In this document: one piece after another, positions 27,001 to 38,406 of the stretch
Numbering within the stretch: the stretch's first letter is position 1
Layout of the letters: each line of letters starts with the position of its first letter
DNA from: Apis mellifera
Taxonomy: Eukaryota > Arthropoda > Insecta > Hymenoptera > Apidae
Assembly (NCBI RefSeq): GCF_003254395.2
Contig: NC_037643.1
Span: 5,755,458 to 5,819,457, forward strand
Reading direction: 5' to 3'
Length of the DNA stretch: 64,000 bases
Notes under the pieces: model-generated
Database searches by the model: none
The model's input: only the letters and a program-made list of their open reading frames with translations
Told to the model about the DNA's origin: nothing
Translations under genes and position numbers: made by a program

Positions 27001-30000
27001 CGTTATTATCTTTATTGGATACTTGTTATAAGCTGCTGATTGCAGCAGTGTACTTAATGCAATGTATCTACGGAATGTTGCATTTATATAATGTTAAACT
27101 TTTCTCTTTTTTACCGTTGCTTGCGTGATATGAAGAAAATATGATTCTAGTTGCGCGAAAGATGAAAAGAGAAACTATGAATGTTGTATTCTCTTCTCGT
27201 TACGATATATATTAAAAAGTGAAAAGGATACTTCGTTATTAATAAAGATTTAAAGAGATATTAATTTCTTGTACGAGAAATAAAATATAATTATATTGAA
27301 AATAAATTTAACACCGTTACGTAGACCATTGCAAATACAATAATCGTCTAACTATCATCGAACACTTTCATCAATTTCACGAATACGTCAAATGCATCCC
27401 ACAACGAGGTCACAAAATTATTCGCCCATATCATCGCCATTATCCTGAATTTCGAACATTGGCGACCAAGATAAATAATTTTATTCGTGCGTGGGTAAAT
27501 TGATAAAATAGGATAGTTTGCCGTTGATTATACGATAATTATTCGCATTGGCGGATATATTCGAAATGATTGGACATCACGTTATTGTGGTCCATTCGTT
27601 CCGATTTCGGGTGCATTCTGCGTCCCCACAGGACATCGATCCCCGGCTGCGAAATCCTTTGCAACGGGAGAGGGGGTGAACAGCGGGGAGGCCAGCCGGG
27701 GGTGGACATCCATTGGATCGATCTGGGGTCTGGCCGTGCCACCGCAAAGAGCAACAGTTGGTTTTTATATAGACTAATATTCGGCGAGCGTGACAGCGGA
27801 CGATTCCAACGAAGTTGGAATTGCTCCCTCGTAACGGCATCGTTGCACATCGTGCCACTCTTATTTTCCGCGCCGTCTTTCCCAACTTTCCCTTTCCGCC
27901 ATTTCGAACACGATCGTTGCCGCGCTTTCACCGTCCTCGTTACGTATCGATAAAATGAAACGCCTTTTTCTTCAAACGATGGCCGAAGGAATTTATCAGA
28001 ATTTCTAAAAAAAATTGATGTGATTTCATTCCTCTTGTGATTTCTTTCCTCCTCTTCTCGATTAACTTGATTTTTGTTGAAATGTTTTTACGATTGTGTG
28101 AACGTACGAATGTGAAAGAGTGCTTTTATTAAATAAATATTCAAGTAAAGTATTATCTTTTTTAATTTAATTTTATAGAAAAGAAAGAATTAAATTAATT
28201 GGAAAAATTGGGGAGAGATAAGGATCTGTATTCTCTATTGGAAAATTAATAGACTAGAATTGCATAATTTATCTACATAAAATAATTCCTTTGGAGATTT
28301 AAATTATTTTGATGACCCGAGAAAGGAAAGAAATATTTTTACATGAAATTTATAGAGAAATATATATATAAAAAAAAAAGGAAAACCATATGTTAATAAA
28401 AAGAATTTATATGAAAGATAAAAGTATTGCTTCATCGCTGTTAAGAATAAGATGAAATTTAATAAATCAGTTATAATTGTATTCGTTATCATATCATCTG
28501 TATAACTCGAAATCTGACAAACCTCAAAATATGACAAAGACGACGGTTATCATTTGAGCAGTGTTCATTGTTTCGCGAATTAATCGACCTAAATGCCATA
28601 ACGAATACAGAATACCTTGATCGCACTTCCAGACGCAAAGGATATCTAACGTAATCTCTGGATAACTAGTTTAAACTAATGTATTTAATGTAATTACCAA
28701 TTGCACATCTCAAATATCATAAATTAATCTTATCAAGCGTTTACATTCGCAAAACGTTTGCTCGCTTTTCCATTTAATGCGACTTAACGCTGTCGAAATT
28801 GCGATCATTCCTAGGTAAAATTTTCCACAATACGATATTACATTAGATTATATTATTATTATCTCTTCACAGAGATATTATCAGTATTTAAAAAAAAAAA
28901 TCTTCAATAGTTGATAATGAAATTCACTGGAAATATTACATCAGAATTATAAATTGGATGTTTACGAAATCGAACGTATCTATTACAATCAATAAAATTA
29001 ATTCCCAACCGATCAACCAAATAAAGATCCAATTTATTATATTGATTGTGCTGAAATCCATCTCATGAATTTTTTACGGTTTGAATATTTTTGAATATAC
29101 TTCGAAATCCATCGTTTTAAATCGATCAATTGTCCGTGATTTTAAATCGTGTCGTTGAAAAAAAAATGAAGAATACACCGATTAAATTTTCAATCTCGAT
29201 TAAAAATTGCAACACACGAGTGACGGGTTGAGAAGCACTGAGATAGACCTAGGATGCGAGGAAGAGTAGTTTCACGGCTCGTCGTGTTACGATTGCTGTC
29301 GATCCCGAGAATTAGGGAATTAAATCGACCCGCTACCCACCCTCCACGCCCCCTTACACCTGACGTATTTCAAATACGGGCATTGGATAGGAGGGTCGGA
29401 CGTCTGACGGCAAGTTCACGAACACACAGAGGCTCTGGAGTCGCTGGAGGCGTATAGTTACTTGCCGGCTCGACGGTATTATTGACAGGAGAAGGCCAAG
29501 TGTGTAACTTTGTTGGGTTCAGGCTGGAGGAGCAGTAGAGATCTCTTGCAGTCTCGAATCGGTAGTGGAAGGATCCTTATACTCCAGCATACCGATGGGT
29601 AATAATAATCGTTATATTGTTAGATAACTACTAATTCTTTGATGAGAAATTTTTTATTTTTTTTTATTTTTTTTTTTGTTGCGTTGCATTGTTCCAATAT
29701 GTGTACGATAAAACAAACAATGAAAGAATATTGCATTCTGAGATATTTTGAGATTTGATGATAAGCTAAACATTAATTAAAAATGTATTGTATTATATTC
29801 ATATATTCAGACATTTTTAATTGAATATTAATGATTTCTTTATCTCTCATCTTATTTCACTCAGTATGAATAAAAAAAACAATTTATTCTTTTACACAAT
29901 AAAATTAATGATCTCATAACATATTAATATATTTATAGCAATGCATATTCTTCTTTATATTGTATAAAAGTTTGATTAAATTTTTCAACAATTATGCATA

Positions 30001-31995
30001 TTTTAAACACTTGATTACGGGTTATTAAATGCAATTTAAAAGACAGGTATAATTTATTCTTTTCATATTAGATGATGTAAATATCAGTAATTATATAAAT
30101 AATTCTTATTAAAGTTTTTCCCAATTTATTTTATAAATTATTTTAAGTAGAATCAATATATTTTGCATGGAAAGTTCAAATTTATTCAGTCCAGTGTGTG
30201 CTTTATCATAAAAAGTCGGCAGTCCTCGGCTCCACACTTAACGTCAGCGCTGAAGGGGTTAACAGGGAGAAGGTGTGCATATGGACGAGCGTTCATTTTA
30301 TCTTGAGGAGGAAAATTACAGAGTATTTAAATAAGCGATTTGTATAATTGCACACAAGATGTAACACGTATACAAAAAGATTATTCAACACACGTGTTAT
30401 GTACTCTTTGTAGCGAAAGGGTTAATTTTACGTTAAAAATAAATCTTCGAATAAGTAAGGATAATAGGATAATAATAATTGTTAAACAAATATTCGAGAT
30501 TCCTTAATTTAAAATTTATCAATCAAAAAGATTTATTATCCATCAAATTTGTCAGTTAATGTTTGCTCTAACGATAATAATATTTTTAAATTTTCCCAGA
30601 AAACCCATTTAAAGATAAAAAGAAAATTGTACACGTACATAGCACACATAGCACACAAGTACTTCAATAAATTGCACGTCGCTTGGTTTTCAGTCAAGAA
30701 TACTCGTTTGTTTGGAGTGATATTTTTCATGTCATATTAACGGCTTATCCACCGATATTTCCTGGATTATTGTTTTCCTTGAAAACAATCCAACAACGTG
30801 CAAAGAATGTGAACCATGGCGTTACTTGTTTCGCGATTGTGGTTTCACGGTTTGATGGAAATCGAAATATCGAAGCAATGTTTAATTTAAATTTTAAACT
30901 TCAATCGTGAAATGGTTGTAGAAAAAAAAGATCGATCGAATATATGTAAAAATTTACATATTATGGAACAATAAACAACTATTAAAGATGTGTTCCCTGG
31001 CATTTTCGATTTTATCAATACGTATATAGAATTTTGTCTACGACAATTATTACTAAATGATTGTTTTCCGTTCGTTATATTTAAATTTACATTTTCATAA
31101 ATTTGGAACTTGAAGTGTGATGACAATTTACGCGATTAAAAATTTTATCCTGCAAGATTCTTTTCCAAAAAAAACTTCTCGATATTCCACGAAATATTTA
31201 ATCTTTGTTGTGCGAAATGTTGTGCTAATTTTACATTATTGAACCTTCTCGCCTAATATTTACTCTCACGATACAAACAAAACTATGTGTCGTTTAATCT
31301 CGTCCACATCGAACCACTTATTTTATTTCACGATCGAGTTCGTTGACAAGAGCAAGTCATAGCGAAGCAATTACAAAGGCATTCGGACATCGTTTACACT
31401 TTACGAGGCACTAAAGGGGTAGAGAAATGCCGTGGGCGAGAATGGTCTTCAGGATATTAGCACGTTATTGCCAGAGTTTATTGGTTTTATCGATTTCCCC
31501 GCTGCCCTATTCCCCGTTGTCCGGTGTAAAAAAGAATTAACATCCGAGTGAGTGAGTGATTTGCTAAAACGTGACATAGTAACAATTGGACATCGAACGG
31601 GCAGGGAAAATTTTCCAATCAAGCGCGTTTCGTTCACCAATTTGCCAAATAATTGCTATCATACGACGAGCGAATAATAATAATTTTCTATTGTTAATTC
31701 AGCTTACGAAATATATCTTAATATTTATCACGAATAAGATATTAGAAATATTCTTTGTTAAAGATCGTGTTAATAATAATCTAATAGCGCGAGTAATTAT
31801 TATTTTAATTTATATAGAACTAAAAAGTATATTTATTATAATTAGTTATCATCAGATCATATCCATTAAATCAATACAATATTACTATTCCGAACAATGT
31901 ATAATTCTAAATTAAAATATAATATGGAACAATGTATTAATATTTATATAAGATTTACATTATATAAGTATAATATATTAATTCAATATTATAGA

Positions 31996-32028
<33 letters not shown>

Positions 32029-32138
32029 ACTTATATAATTAAATGATTGTACAGATATGATATAATTTCCGGTAATTTTCCGTAGTTTCATTTAATAGAG
32101 GAATAACGGACGTCTAAAGTCAGTTTATCTTGAGAAAC
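27001..32138. other. Upstream flank of the UGT gene
   Basis: An island at about 27540-27960 is open on both strands (130 aa minus, 127 aa plus) without a recognisable product. A smaller island lies at 29220-29600. From 29600 to 32100 the sequence is very AT-rich. Any 5' UTR exon or promoter of the UGT gene should lie in the last kilobases, but none can be fixed by eye. Confidence 0.5.
31996..32022. repeat. (AT)n microsatellite upstream of the UGT gene
   Basis: About 13 AT units ending 117 bp before the UGT start codon. It may overlap the promoter region, but no distinct TATA box or initiator can be singled out in this AT-rich sequence. Confidence 0.9.
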
Positions 32139-32619
32139 ATGAAACGCAATATCGCGGGGCTATCTTTTCTTCTACACGTTTTAATTATCGCGAATGAATT
32201 GGAATGTTACAAAATTTTATCCGTCATCCCAACGCCGTCTTATAGCCATCAAATTCCGTATCGACAATTATGGCTCGAGTTACACGCACGTGGCCACGAG
32301 ATTGTAGTGATCACCACGAATCCTATGCCGAATATCAGCTTGCCGAATTTCACCCAGATCGATATCAGTCAATCGTATAGTTGTTTAAAGGAACTTAATT
32401 TCATCGAGAATCGGTTCGAACATCTTAGCTGGTTGACGTTCTTACAGAATTATGTTATGTCTTTGTACACGTGTTTCTTGACCGAGGTGTTCAACTCATC
32501 TGAAGTGAAAAAATTATATGCCCCGGATAATCCTGTAAAATTCGATGTTCTGTTGGCGGAATTTTTCTACGGACCAGCCATGTGCGCTTTTGCCCACAGA
32601 TTTAACGTTCCATTAATAG
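32139..32619 (+). CDS. UGT exon 1: signal peptide and acceptor-binding domain
   Basis: Encodes residues 1-160 plus the first base of codon 161. It carries the signal peptide (hydrophobic 5-19), His37, three sequons (Asn65, Asn70, Asn119) and the DVLLAE segment with Glu141. The donor is GTGTGT at 32620. An alternative GT two bases downstream breaks the frame with the next exon, so it is rejected. Reading continues open past the donor to about 32663, but that extension is intronic because the join at 33341 restores family-like sequence exactly. Confidence 0.93.
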
Positions 32620-35363
32620 GTGTGTATTTATTTTTTATAATTTTAAATATATTCATCAAATGATTATTTGTTTAAAAAAAAAAATTCTTGAAAATAAAAG
32701 TTTTTATTCCATCATTAATAATAAATAGATATTGAATATTATTCAATAGTATGAGAATATTGAATAATATCTTTTATTATCTAATGATCTGATGATATTT
32801 TACTTTTATATAAATATATTAATGATTATTATTGTTAAATAAAATTATTTAACAGCTAATTTTATTTCTTTTGAAATTTTCGAACGTTCTAAAATAACTT
32901 GTTTACGTGAAATTTATTAATAAAGAAATGAAACGGACGATAACTTTTATATTTCCTATGAAAATATTGTTATATTCGACGCAAATTAATTAACATTGCA
33001 ATCGAAATTGAAATCATTCCTTGTGAAAATTGTTATATTTTCTCAGTCTAATTATTTCTCTCTTATTTCATACGTATCACAAATAACATGTTTGTTATTG
33101 TACATATACATTGATTTTAATTACGCAGTCAGATACACACTTTCAAAAAGAAAAAAAGAAAAAAGATTAAAAAAGTTGATAGGACGTCATCAAAACGATG
33201 ACAATGCTTTTTTCCATGAAAATATTTAAACGGGAGCAATTATTTTTCTTTCTCTAAACGAAAAACATAATTTTATTTTTAACGAATGAAAACTATCATT
33301 TCTATTTCTATTTTCAATTAATCGTTTTCTATGATCGTAGGATTAAGTTCATTGGGAATGATTACCTTGAATGAATTTATTCTTGGAGGGCTCGTTCTAC
33401 CTTCTCATGAATACACATGGGAAATGGAAGCGAACACGGGCACAAATTTGCCATTCTTCAAGAGATTGAGTAATTTCGTGACTATGTGGAGTTTCCTATA
33501 CAACGTTAATTTCAATATATTTTTCTTCCAACAAAAACTGGCAGAAAAATATCTTGGACCACTACCGCCATTGACGGATATTATGAGAAACACTAGTTTA
33601 ATTTTTATCAATGAGATAGACATTTTATCACCTGCACGGCCGAAACTTCCAAATATGATCTCATTCAATTTTTTCCACGTGTCTGACAATCCAACCCCTT
33701 TATCGAAGGTACGACATACACTTTGTTTTATAAATATCATTTATCATATATAATATCATTTCATTACTTGTAGAGAAATAAATATTGCGAAGCAAAATGA
33801 TATATATATAAATAATGGAAGAAGTGAATATGAAAGAGATGATAAAATTCGTAATTATGTAAAATATATTCTGTGGAGAAAAATCTGTATTGATTTTTAA
33901 TAAATCCATAAATTTATTCAAATAGAATATGTTGAATTGCACGAGAAGGAAATATAAATTTATTAATTGAATTATTTTTATTGCAGGATTTGGAAGAATT
34001 TCTAGACGATGCGGAAGAAGGGTTTATTTATTTCAGTCTCGGTACCAACGTAAGAAGTTCATATTTGCCAAAAGAAATTATACGCATGTTTTGCAATATT
34101 TTCTCAAAAATGCCATATAAAATCGTGTGGAAGTACGAACAAGATTTACCCGAGAAATCCGGGAATATTTACATTAAAAATTGGTTACCTCAACAGAGCA
34201 TTCTTGGTATTTAATTTTTAATAAAATATTCTTAATAACTATTGGGAATAGATAGTTTTTTTCTCTACGATTGCTGATCAATTTTAATTTTTGAGACACG
34301 CAAAAATATTCTTGATCGTATGTATCGATTGTACAATAATTATTTAGAAAATCAATAACTTTGATACTCTAGTATCTATTATACAATTTTTCAAACCTAT
34401 CTTTGATAAATTAAAATATTAGATTTAGTAGTTAAATTGCATTGTTAAATTATATTTAATTGTATAATAGATATCGAATTTTTATTTAGACACTAAAATT
34501 CATGGATAAAATAGAATCTTTCTAAGATTATTGAAAATCAATTTTTTTTAGAATTTAGAATTTCTAATCTACTCATGATAATCATCAAAATATATACGTA
34601 TTTAACGATGCATATATATATTTTTCAGCTCATCCAAAGATTAAATTGTTCATTTATCAAGGAGGTCAACAAAGTACCGAAGAAGCGATTAATTTCGGGG
34701 TGCCAGTTATCGCTTTCCCAATATTAGGAGATCAAGATTATTTAGTAAGAAGAATCGAAGCTCTTGGAATAGGAAAGTATTTTGATATTAGGACAATTAT
34801 TCCAGATCAAATGAAATTCAAAAATGCTATTGATGAAATTATAACCAATGAAAAGTAAGTAGGAATATTTAAATTTATGTTAATTAATGATATGATTAAT
34901 TAAATACTATTTAATTTAATAATAATATACCGGATTAAATTTTTAATTAAAATGTTTGTTAATATACGTACCAGAAATTTAATATTCTATTATATCTTTG
35001 ATAAAAATTTTAATGTATTCGTGATTATTAGTATGATTTTTATTTATAAACGATGTTTCAACTCTTTTCAGATATAAGAATAGAGTGCTCGATATTCGAA
35101 CTCAAATTAGAGAGACATCTCAGGATGTGAAAAAAATTGCTTGGTGGACGGAATACGTGATACGAACAAAAGGCGCTTTACATCTTCGTTCCACACTAGC
35201 CTGGGAACCTTGGTATCAACGTTATGACATGGATATTATAATATTCTTGACGATTGTGATATTCATAATCTTTTTAATTGTTATCAGTATTATTGTCAAT
35301 ATTCTCATGTATTTTTATAAAATGATGGACACTTCTACTCATCGAAAACACAAGATACATTGA
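32139..35363 (+). CDS. UDP-glycosyltransferase (UGT), five exons, 528 aa
   Basis: Seen: join of 32139-32619, 33341-33708, 33987-34206, 34629-34854 and 35072-35363 (1587 nt, stop TGA included). All four introns (721, 278, 422, 217 nt) have GT/AG ends and phases 1, 0, 1, 2, so the frame is unbroken. The ATG at 32139 is chosen because an in-frame TAA lies at 32115-32117 and the context is AAAC before ATG. Residues 1-23 form a signal peptide; His37 sits in the SYSHQIP motif, the expected catalytic base; Glu141 occupies the usual partner Asp position; FSLGTN is at 299-304; the 44-residue UGT signature spans Trp349 to Gln392 and ends in GDQ; a membrane span covers about 487-511; the last five residues are KHKIH, a KxKxx ER-retrieval pattern. 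Sequons lie at Asn65, Asn70, Asn119 and Asn244. Known: GT1-family UGTs move a sugar from a UDP-sugar to small lipophilic acceptors in the ER lumen, for detoxification or for pigment and hormone conjugation. Inferred: an active, full-length insect UGT; acceptor and subfamily cannot be read from sequence. No neighbouring UGT copy is visible. Confidence 0.95.
33341..33708 (+). CDS. UGT exon 2: N-terminal domain, second half
   Basis: Encodes residues 161-283. The acceptor is the TAG ending at 33340 and the phase-1 join makes Gly161. It contains the LPPLTD and RNTS segments (sequon Asn244) and the ARPKLPN stretch typical of the insect UGT linker between the two domains. It ends in codon phase 0 at Lys283, with donor GTACGA at 33709. 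Confidence 0.92.
33987..34206 (+). CDS. UGT exon 3: start of UDP-sugar-binding domain
   Basis: Encodes residues 284-356 plus one base. It opens with DLEEFLDDAEEGFIYFSLGTN, the conserved entry to the C-terminal Rossmann domain, and ends at WLPQQSIL, the first part of the UGT signature. The acceptor is TTGCAG ending at 33986 and the donor is GTATTT at 34207. The signature is therefore split by intron 3. Confidence 0.94.
34629..34854 (+). CDS. UGT exon 4: UGT signature, donor-sugar site
   Basis: Encodes residues 357-431 plus two bases. It completes the signature: AHPKIKLFIYQGG, then STEEAINFGVPVIAFP, then GDQ at 390-392, where Asp-Gln contacts the sugar in known UGTs. Gln367 replaces the His of the widespread HGG motif; the same QGG version is known from other insect UGTs and from insect ecdysteroid UGTs, so it need not mean loss of activity. 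The acceptor is TTTCAG ending at 34628; the donor GTAAGT at 34855 is a full consensus match. Confidence 0.95.
35072..35363 (+). CDS. UGT exon 5: membrane anchor and cytosolic tail
   Basis: Encodes residue 432 to the stop at 528. After the helix with WWTEYVIRTKGALHLRS comes the AWEPWYQRYDMD segment that precedes the anchor in insect UGTs. About 25 Ile/Leu/Val/Phe residues (487-511) form the membrane span, followed by a 17-residue basic tail ending KHKIH. The acceptor is TTTTCAG ending at 35071; the stop is TGA at 35361-35363. Confidence 0.94.
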
Positions 35364-35415
35364 AATCAATATGATTTAGAAATTGTCAAAAAAATTTCTG
35401 TGCATACAAATTTGC

Positions 35416-35421
35416 AATAAA
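35416..35421 (+). terminator. Poly(A) signal of the UGT gene
   Basis: A perfect AATAAA hexamer lies 53 bases after the UGT stop codon, in a T-rich stretch, which is a normal spacing for an insect 3' UTR. Other AATAAA hexamers occur further on (for example around 35711), so a longer 3' UTR is possible. Confidence 0.6.
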
Positions 35422-35805
35422 CTAACATATTTTATGATCTTTAATATTTTCTTGACGTTATATGTACATGCTTTTCCAGATCTTAAATTTAAATATCATG
35501 TACATATCATTTATCATATTTATATCAATTACGTAAAACAAGATGTTTAATAGTCTCGCAACAAGAAAGGATAAATTTAATAAGAAAAAAAGTGTTAAGA
35601 AAAATGATTGAAAAAAAGGTATCATTATAATTTAAATAATTCAACAGAAGACCAATGATGTAATGAAATATATGTTATGCTTTCAGATTTTTATATACAT
35701 TTTTTTATACAAATAAATAAATCCCAATCAAGATATTTTTTTGTATATCAATTTTTCTATTTGTTTCAACTTCTAAAATGAATCAAAGAGTATATAATTC
35801 TTATG

Positions 35806-35849
35806 AAAAAAAAAAAAGAAAGAAAAAAAGAAAGAGAGAAAGAAAGAAA
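35806..35849. repeat. Poly-A/(AAAG)n tract
   Basis: An all-purine run of A and AAAG units about 440 bp past the UGT stop codon. Confidence 0.9.
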
Positions 35850-37125
35850 TTTTCGAGTAACCTTATTAAAGAGAAAAAATCCACCGCAATTAATAAATAA
35901 TAATTTTATCCAAAAAACGGTATCAAGAGGAAAAAAATTGATAGGGAAAACACCTTAATAGACGCGCGCATACTTGGTAAGGAACATCGAGTTGCAACAA
36001 CAACGTTGAGAAGCAAAGACAAACATAGATAAACAAGTATCAAACTCTCGTTGCATGAATTATCACACTCCGCCTCGTTTACATTTGTTTGTCGATGCTG
36101 CGCTGTTTGCAGCCGTGCTTGTCTTGCGTTCGTTCATCACACGTTGTCGACGTTGTGAAACTTTTAATTCATCTTCGAATAAACGTCGTTACAGAACTTC
36201 TGATGGTATACAGAGGATAAATGAAATTAGTATTGATTATTCATCGATTAAAACTTCGCCCGATGGAATTAATGAATTATCGAATTATTGAAGGGAAATT
36301 AATGTAGCCAAGTGTGAATTGTTCGATAATTATCTTATCAAATAATCGAATCGTTAGAAATTTCTTTCAAGGACCAGATTCAATATTGAACGTGATTTTT
36401 ATTATTCAAATTTTATATAGATTTTATTAAACTTATTTATTGATTAAATTTATTAGAATCAATGAAATAAAGTACTACAAATTTTTAAAAAAGTGATGCA
36501 ATAATATTGCTCATAATTTCATTTGAATTTATTATTGATTAAAATATCAATCAAAGGAAATGAAGAAGAAAGAAATATTTATAAGAAAAAAAAGATATAA
36601 CAGAAGCAATAAGAATATCTATAATTTTTTAAACAACAAACTGGCCAAAACATCTTAATAGGAAATTCCACAATTGATGTATAATCAATCTCGATTAAAT
36701 TTACCGGCAAATGACAAACGTGGCGAGGAGCCCGAGCAAACTTTCATTTCAATTGAAACGTGTAAGCGTTGTAAATAATTCATTGAACGTGAGAGCTCCT
36801 ATACTCACGTCGATGGCTAAGTTCCCATGTCTGATTGATACGGTTTGCTACTGCTATTTCTAGTCTCTATTTCCTATCTGCACACTGTCAATCATTCGCT
36901 GTTACGATCGGCAAGTTTAATACATGTATACATAGAACACGAGAGAGAGGAGGCACCTACACAGTACCATTGTACCGTAAGAGGCTTCTATGGCTCGAGT
37001 TCCATTATGACTTTCCTTCGAATTTCCCGTAATGTATGCTAAATCTTTCATTTCAATTACCTATAATCACTCGTGAATTCCGATAGAAAAGCGAAAATTC
37101 AATTGTAACTTATCAGTAAATACTT

Positions 37126-37172
37126 TTAGTACACAGATATATAATTTACTTTTAGTACAGATATATAAATTA
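37126..37172. repeat. Short tandem duplication, about 22 bp unit
   Basis: ACTTTTAGTACA followed by AGATATATAA occurs twice in direct succession with small differences. Confidence 0.7.
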
Positions 37173-38380
37173 TTTCATCGATCAATTATAATCATTGTAT
37201 CAATATTTATAATATTTTTGTAAACTCTTCAATCATTTCACTTACGATATTAAGAAAAAATTCGCAACAATTTAAGATACAATGAACGAAAAAAAAAAAA
37301 GTCCCTAAATTTCAACAATTTTAGCATCGCGAAAACACATTCATTCTCCATTGGAAAATTCACGTTTCCACAGGCTTAGGAAGTCTTAGAGACATAGAGC
37401 ATTGTCGGTCGCATCAATAACATGGAATTCCACGGCGAATCCATTCGGATGTATCAGCGCAGATATAACGTCACCGACGTATGCCTAATTTATTCGTCCG
37501 CCCGAGAGGCCATAGGTATGCATCGAATTCTACGGATTCTTTGGGAAATTGCTTGCCGGCTGGAGAGGCACGCACCGACGAGCTTCCACGTCCGCATAGA
37601 AATGACCGGTAGAATGGACCTTTGAACCCTTTTCTCCGTCGAAATACGAAAAATTCTTATCTCAAATAATATTCATCACCCCTCGGCGGCGGTGGAGGAG
37701 GAGGAGGAGTTCGAGTAAAACGTTTGGAATTTCGAATGGCGCATTATCGAGCGCGAAAAATCGAAGGTCGTCGAATCTATTGGCCGAGAAAGAAGGAGAG
37801 GAAGGAAAAAAGGAAAAAAAAGTTACCTTCCTCTCGTTCTCTTTCTTTATTTGTCTTTCTCTTCGCTTCGCTCCCCTCCGTGCCTGGTAATGCCTAGTTA
37901 CTTTCCTCGATCTTCCCTCTCGGCCCTCACTTCCTTTCCCTCTCGCTGGAATGGAATGGATATGTTTTCTTGGACCAAACTCTCTTTTATTCCATCCTCC
38001 TCCTTTCTCTCCCTTACCCACCGGTTATTATTATGCCTCCGCTGACCCGTACAAACAATGACGTCGTGGAAGAAGTATCCGTTCCACCCCTATATACGGT
38101 AAACAGGATGAAAAATATCTGATTCTCTCTTCTCTGGATTTCCTTTTTTTTTCCTTCCCTCCCTTCCCTCTCGCCACGACGTTCTTTCGTTAAGCTGATT
38201 GAACCCAGACAGGAAAATTTCAAATTGGACTTCCTCCTAGTTCGTTATACGGTCGAAAGGATCAATCGTAGTGACTAGCTATCCGCCGGTTTTGGAAAGG
38301 ATTCCACGGAAAGTAATCAAAAGTTTGGGATTAGCCGGGAAATCGGGCACGGATTTTCGACACGCGAACGTTCCTTGCCG

Positions 38381-38406
38381 ATATATATAGATATATATAT
38401 ATATAT
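38381..38406. repeat. (AT)n microsatellite, interrupted
   Basis: AT units with one G interruption at the downstream edge of the 37.4-38.4 kb island. Confidence 0.9.

Noticed and set aside
32130..32138. TTG three codons upstream as UGT start
   Set aside because: The ATG at 32139 lies in a good context, and eukaryotic genes rarely start at TTG. An in-frame stop at 32115 rules out a longer ATG start without an upstream exon.
32996..33229. 77-aa frame inside UGT intron 1
   Set aside because: Exons 1 and 2 join in phase without it, it is not UGT-like, and it lacks flanking splice sites that keep frame.
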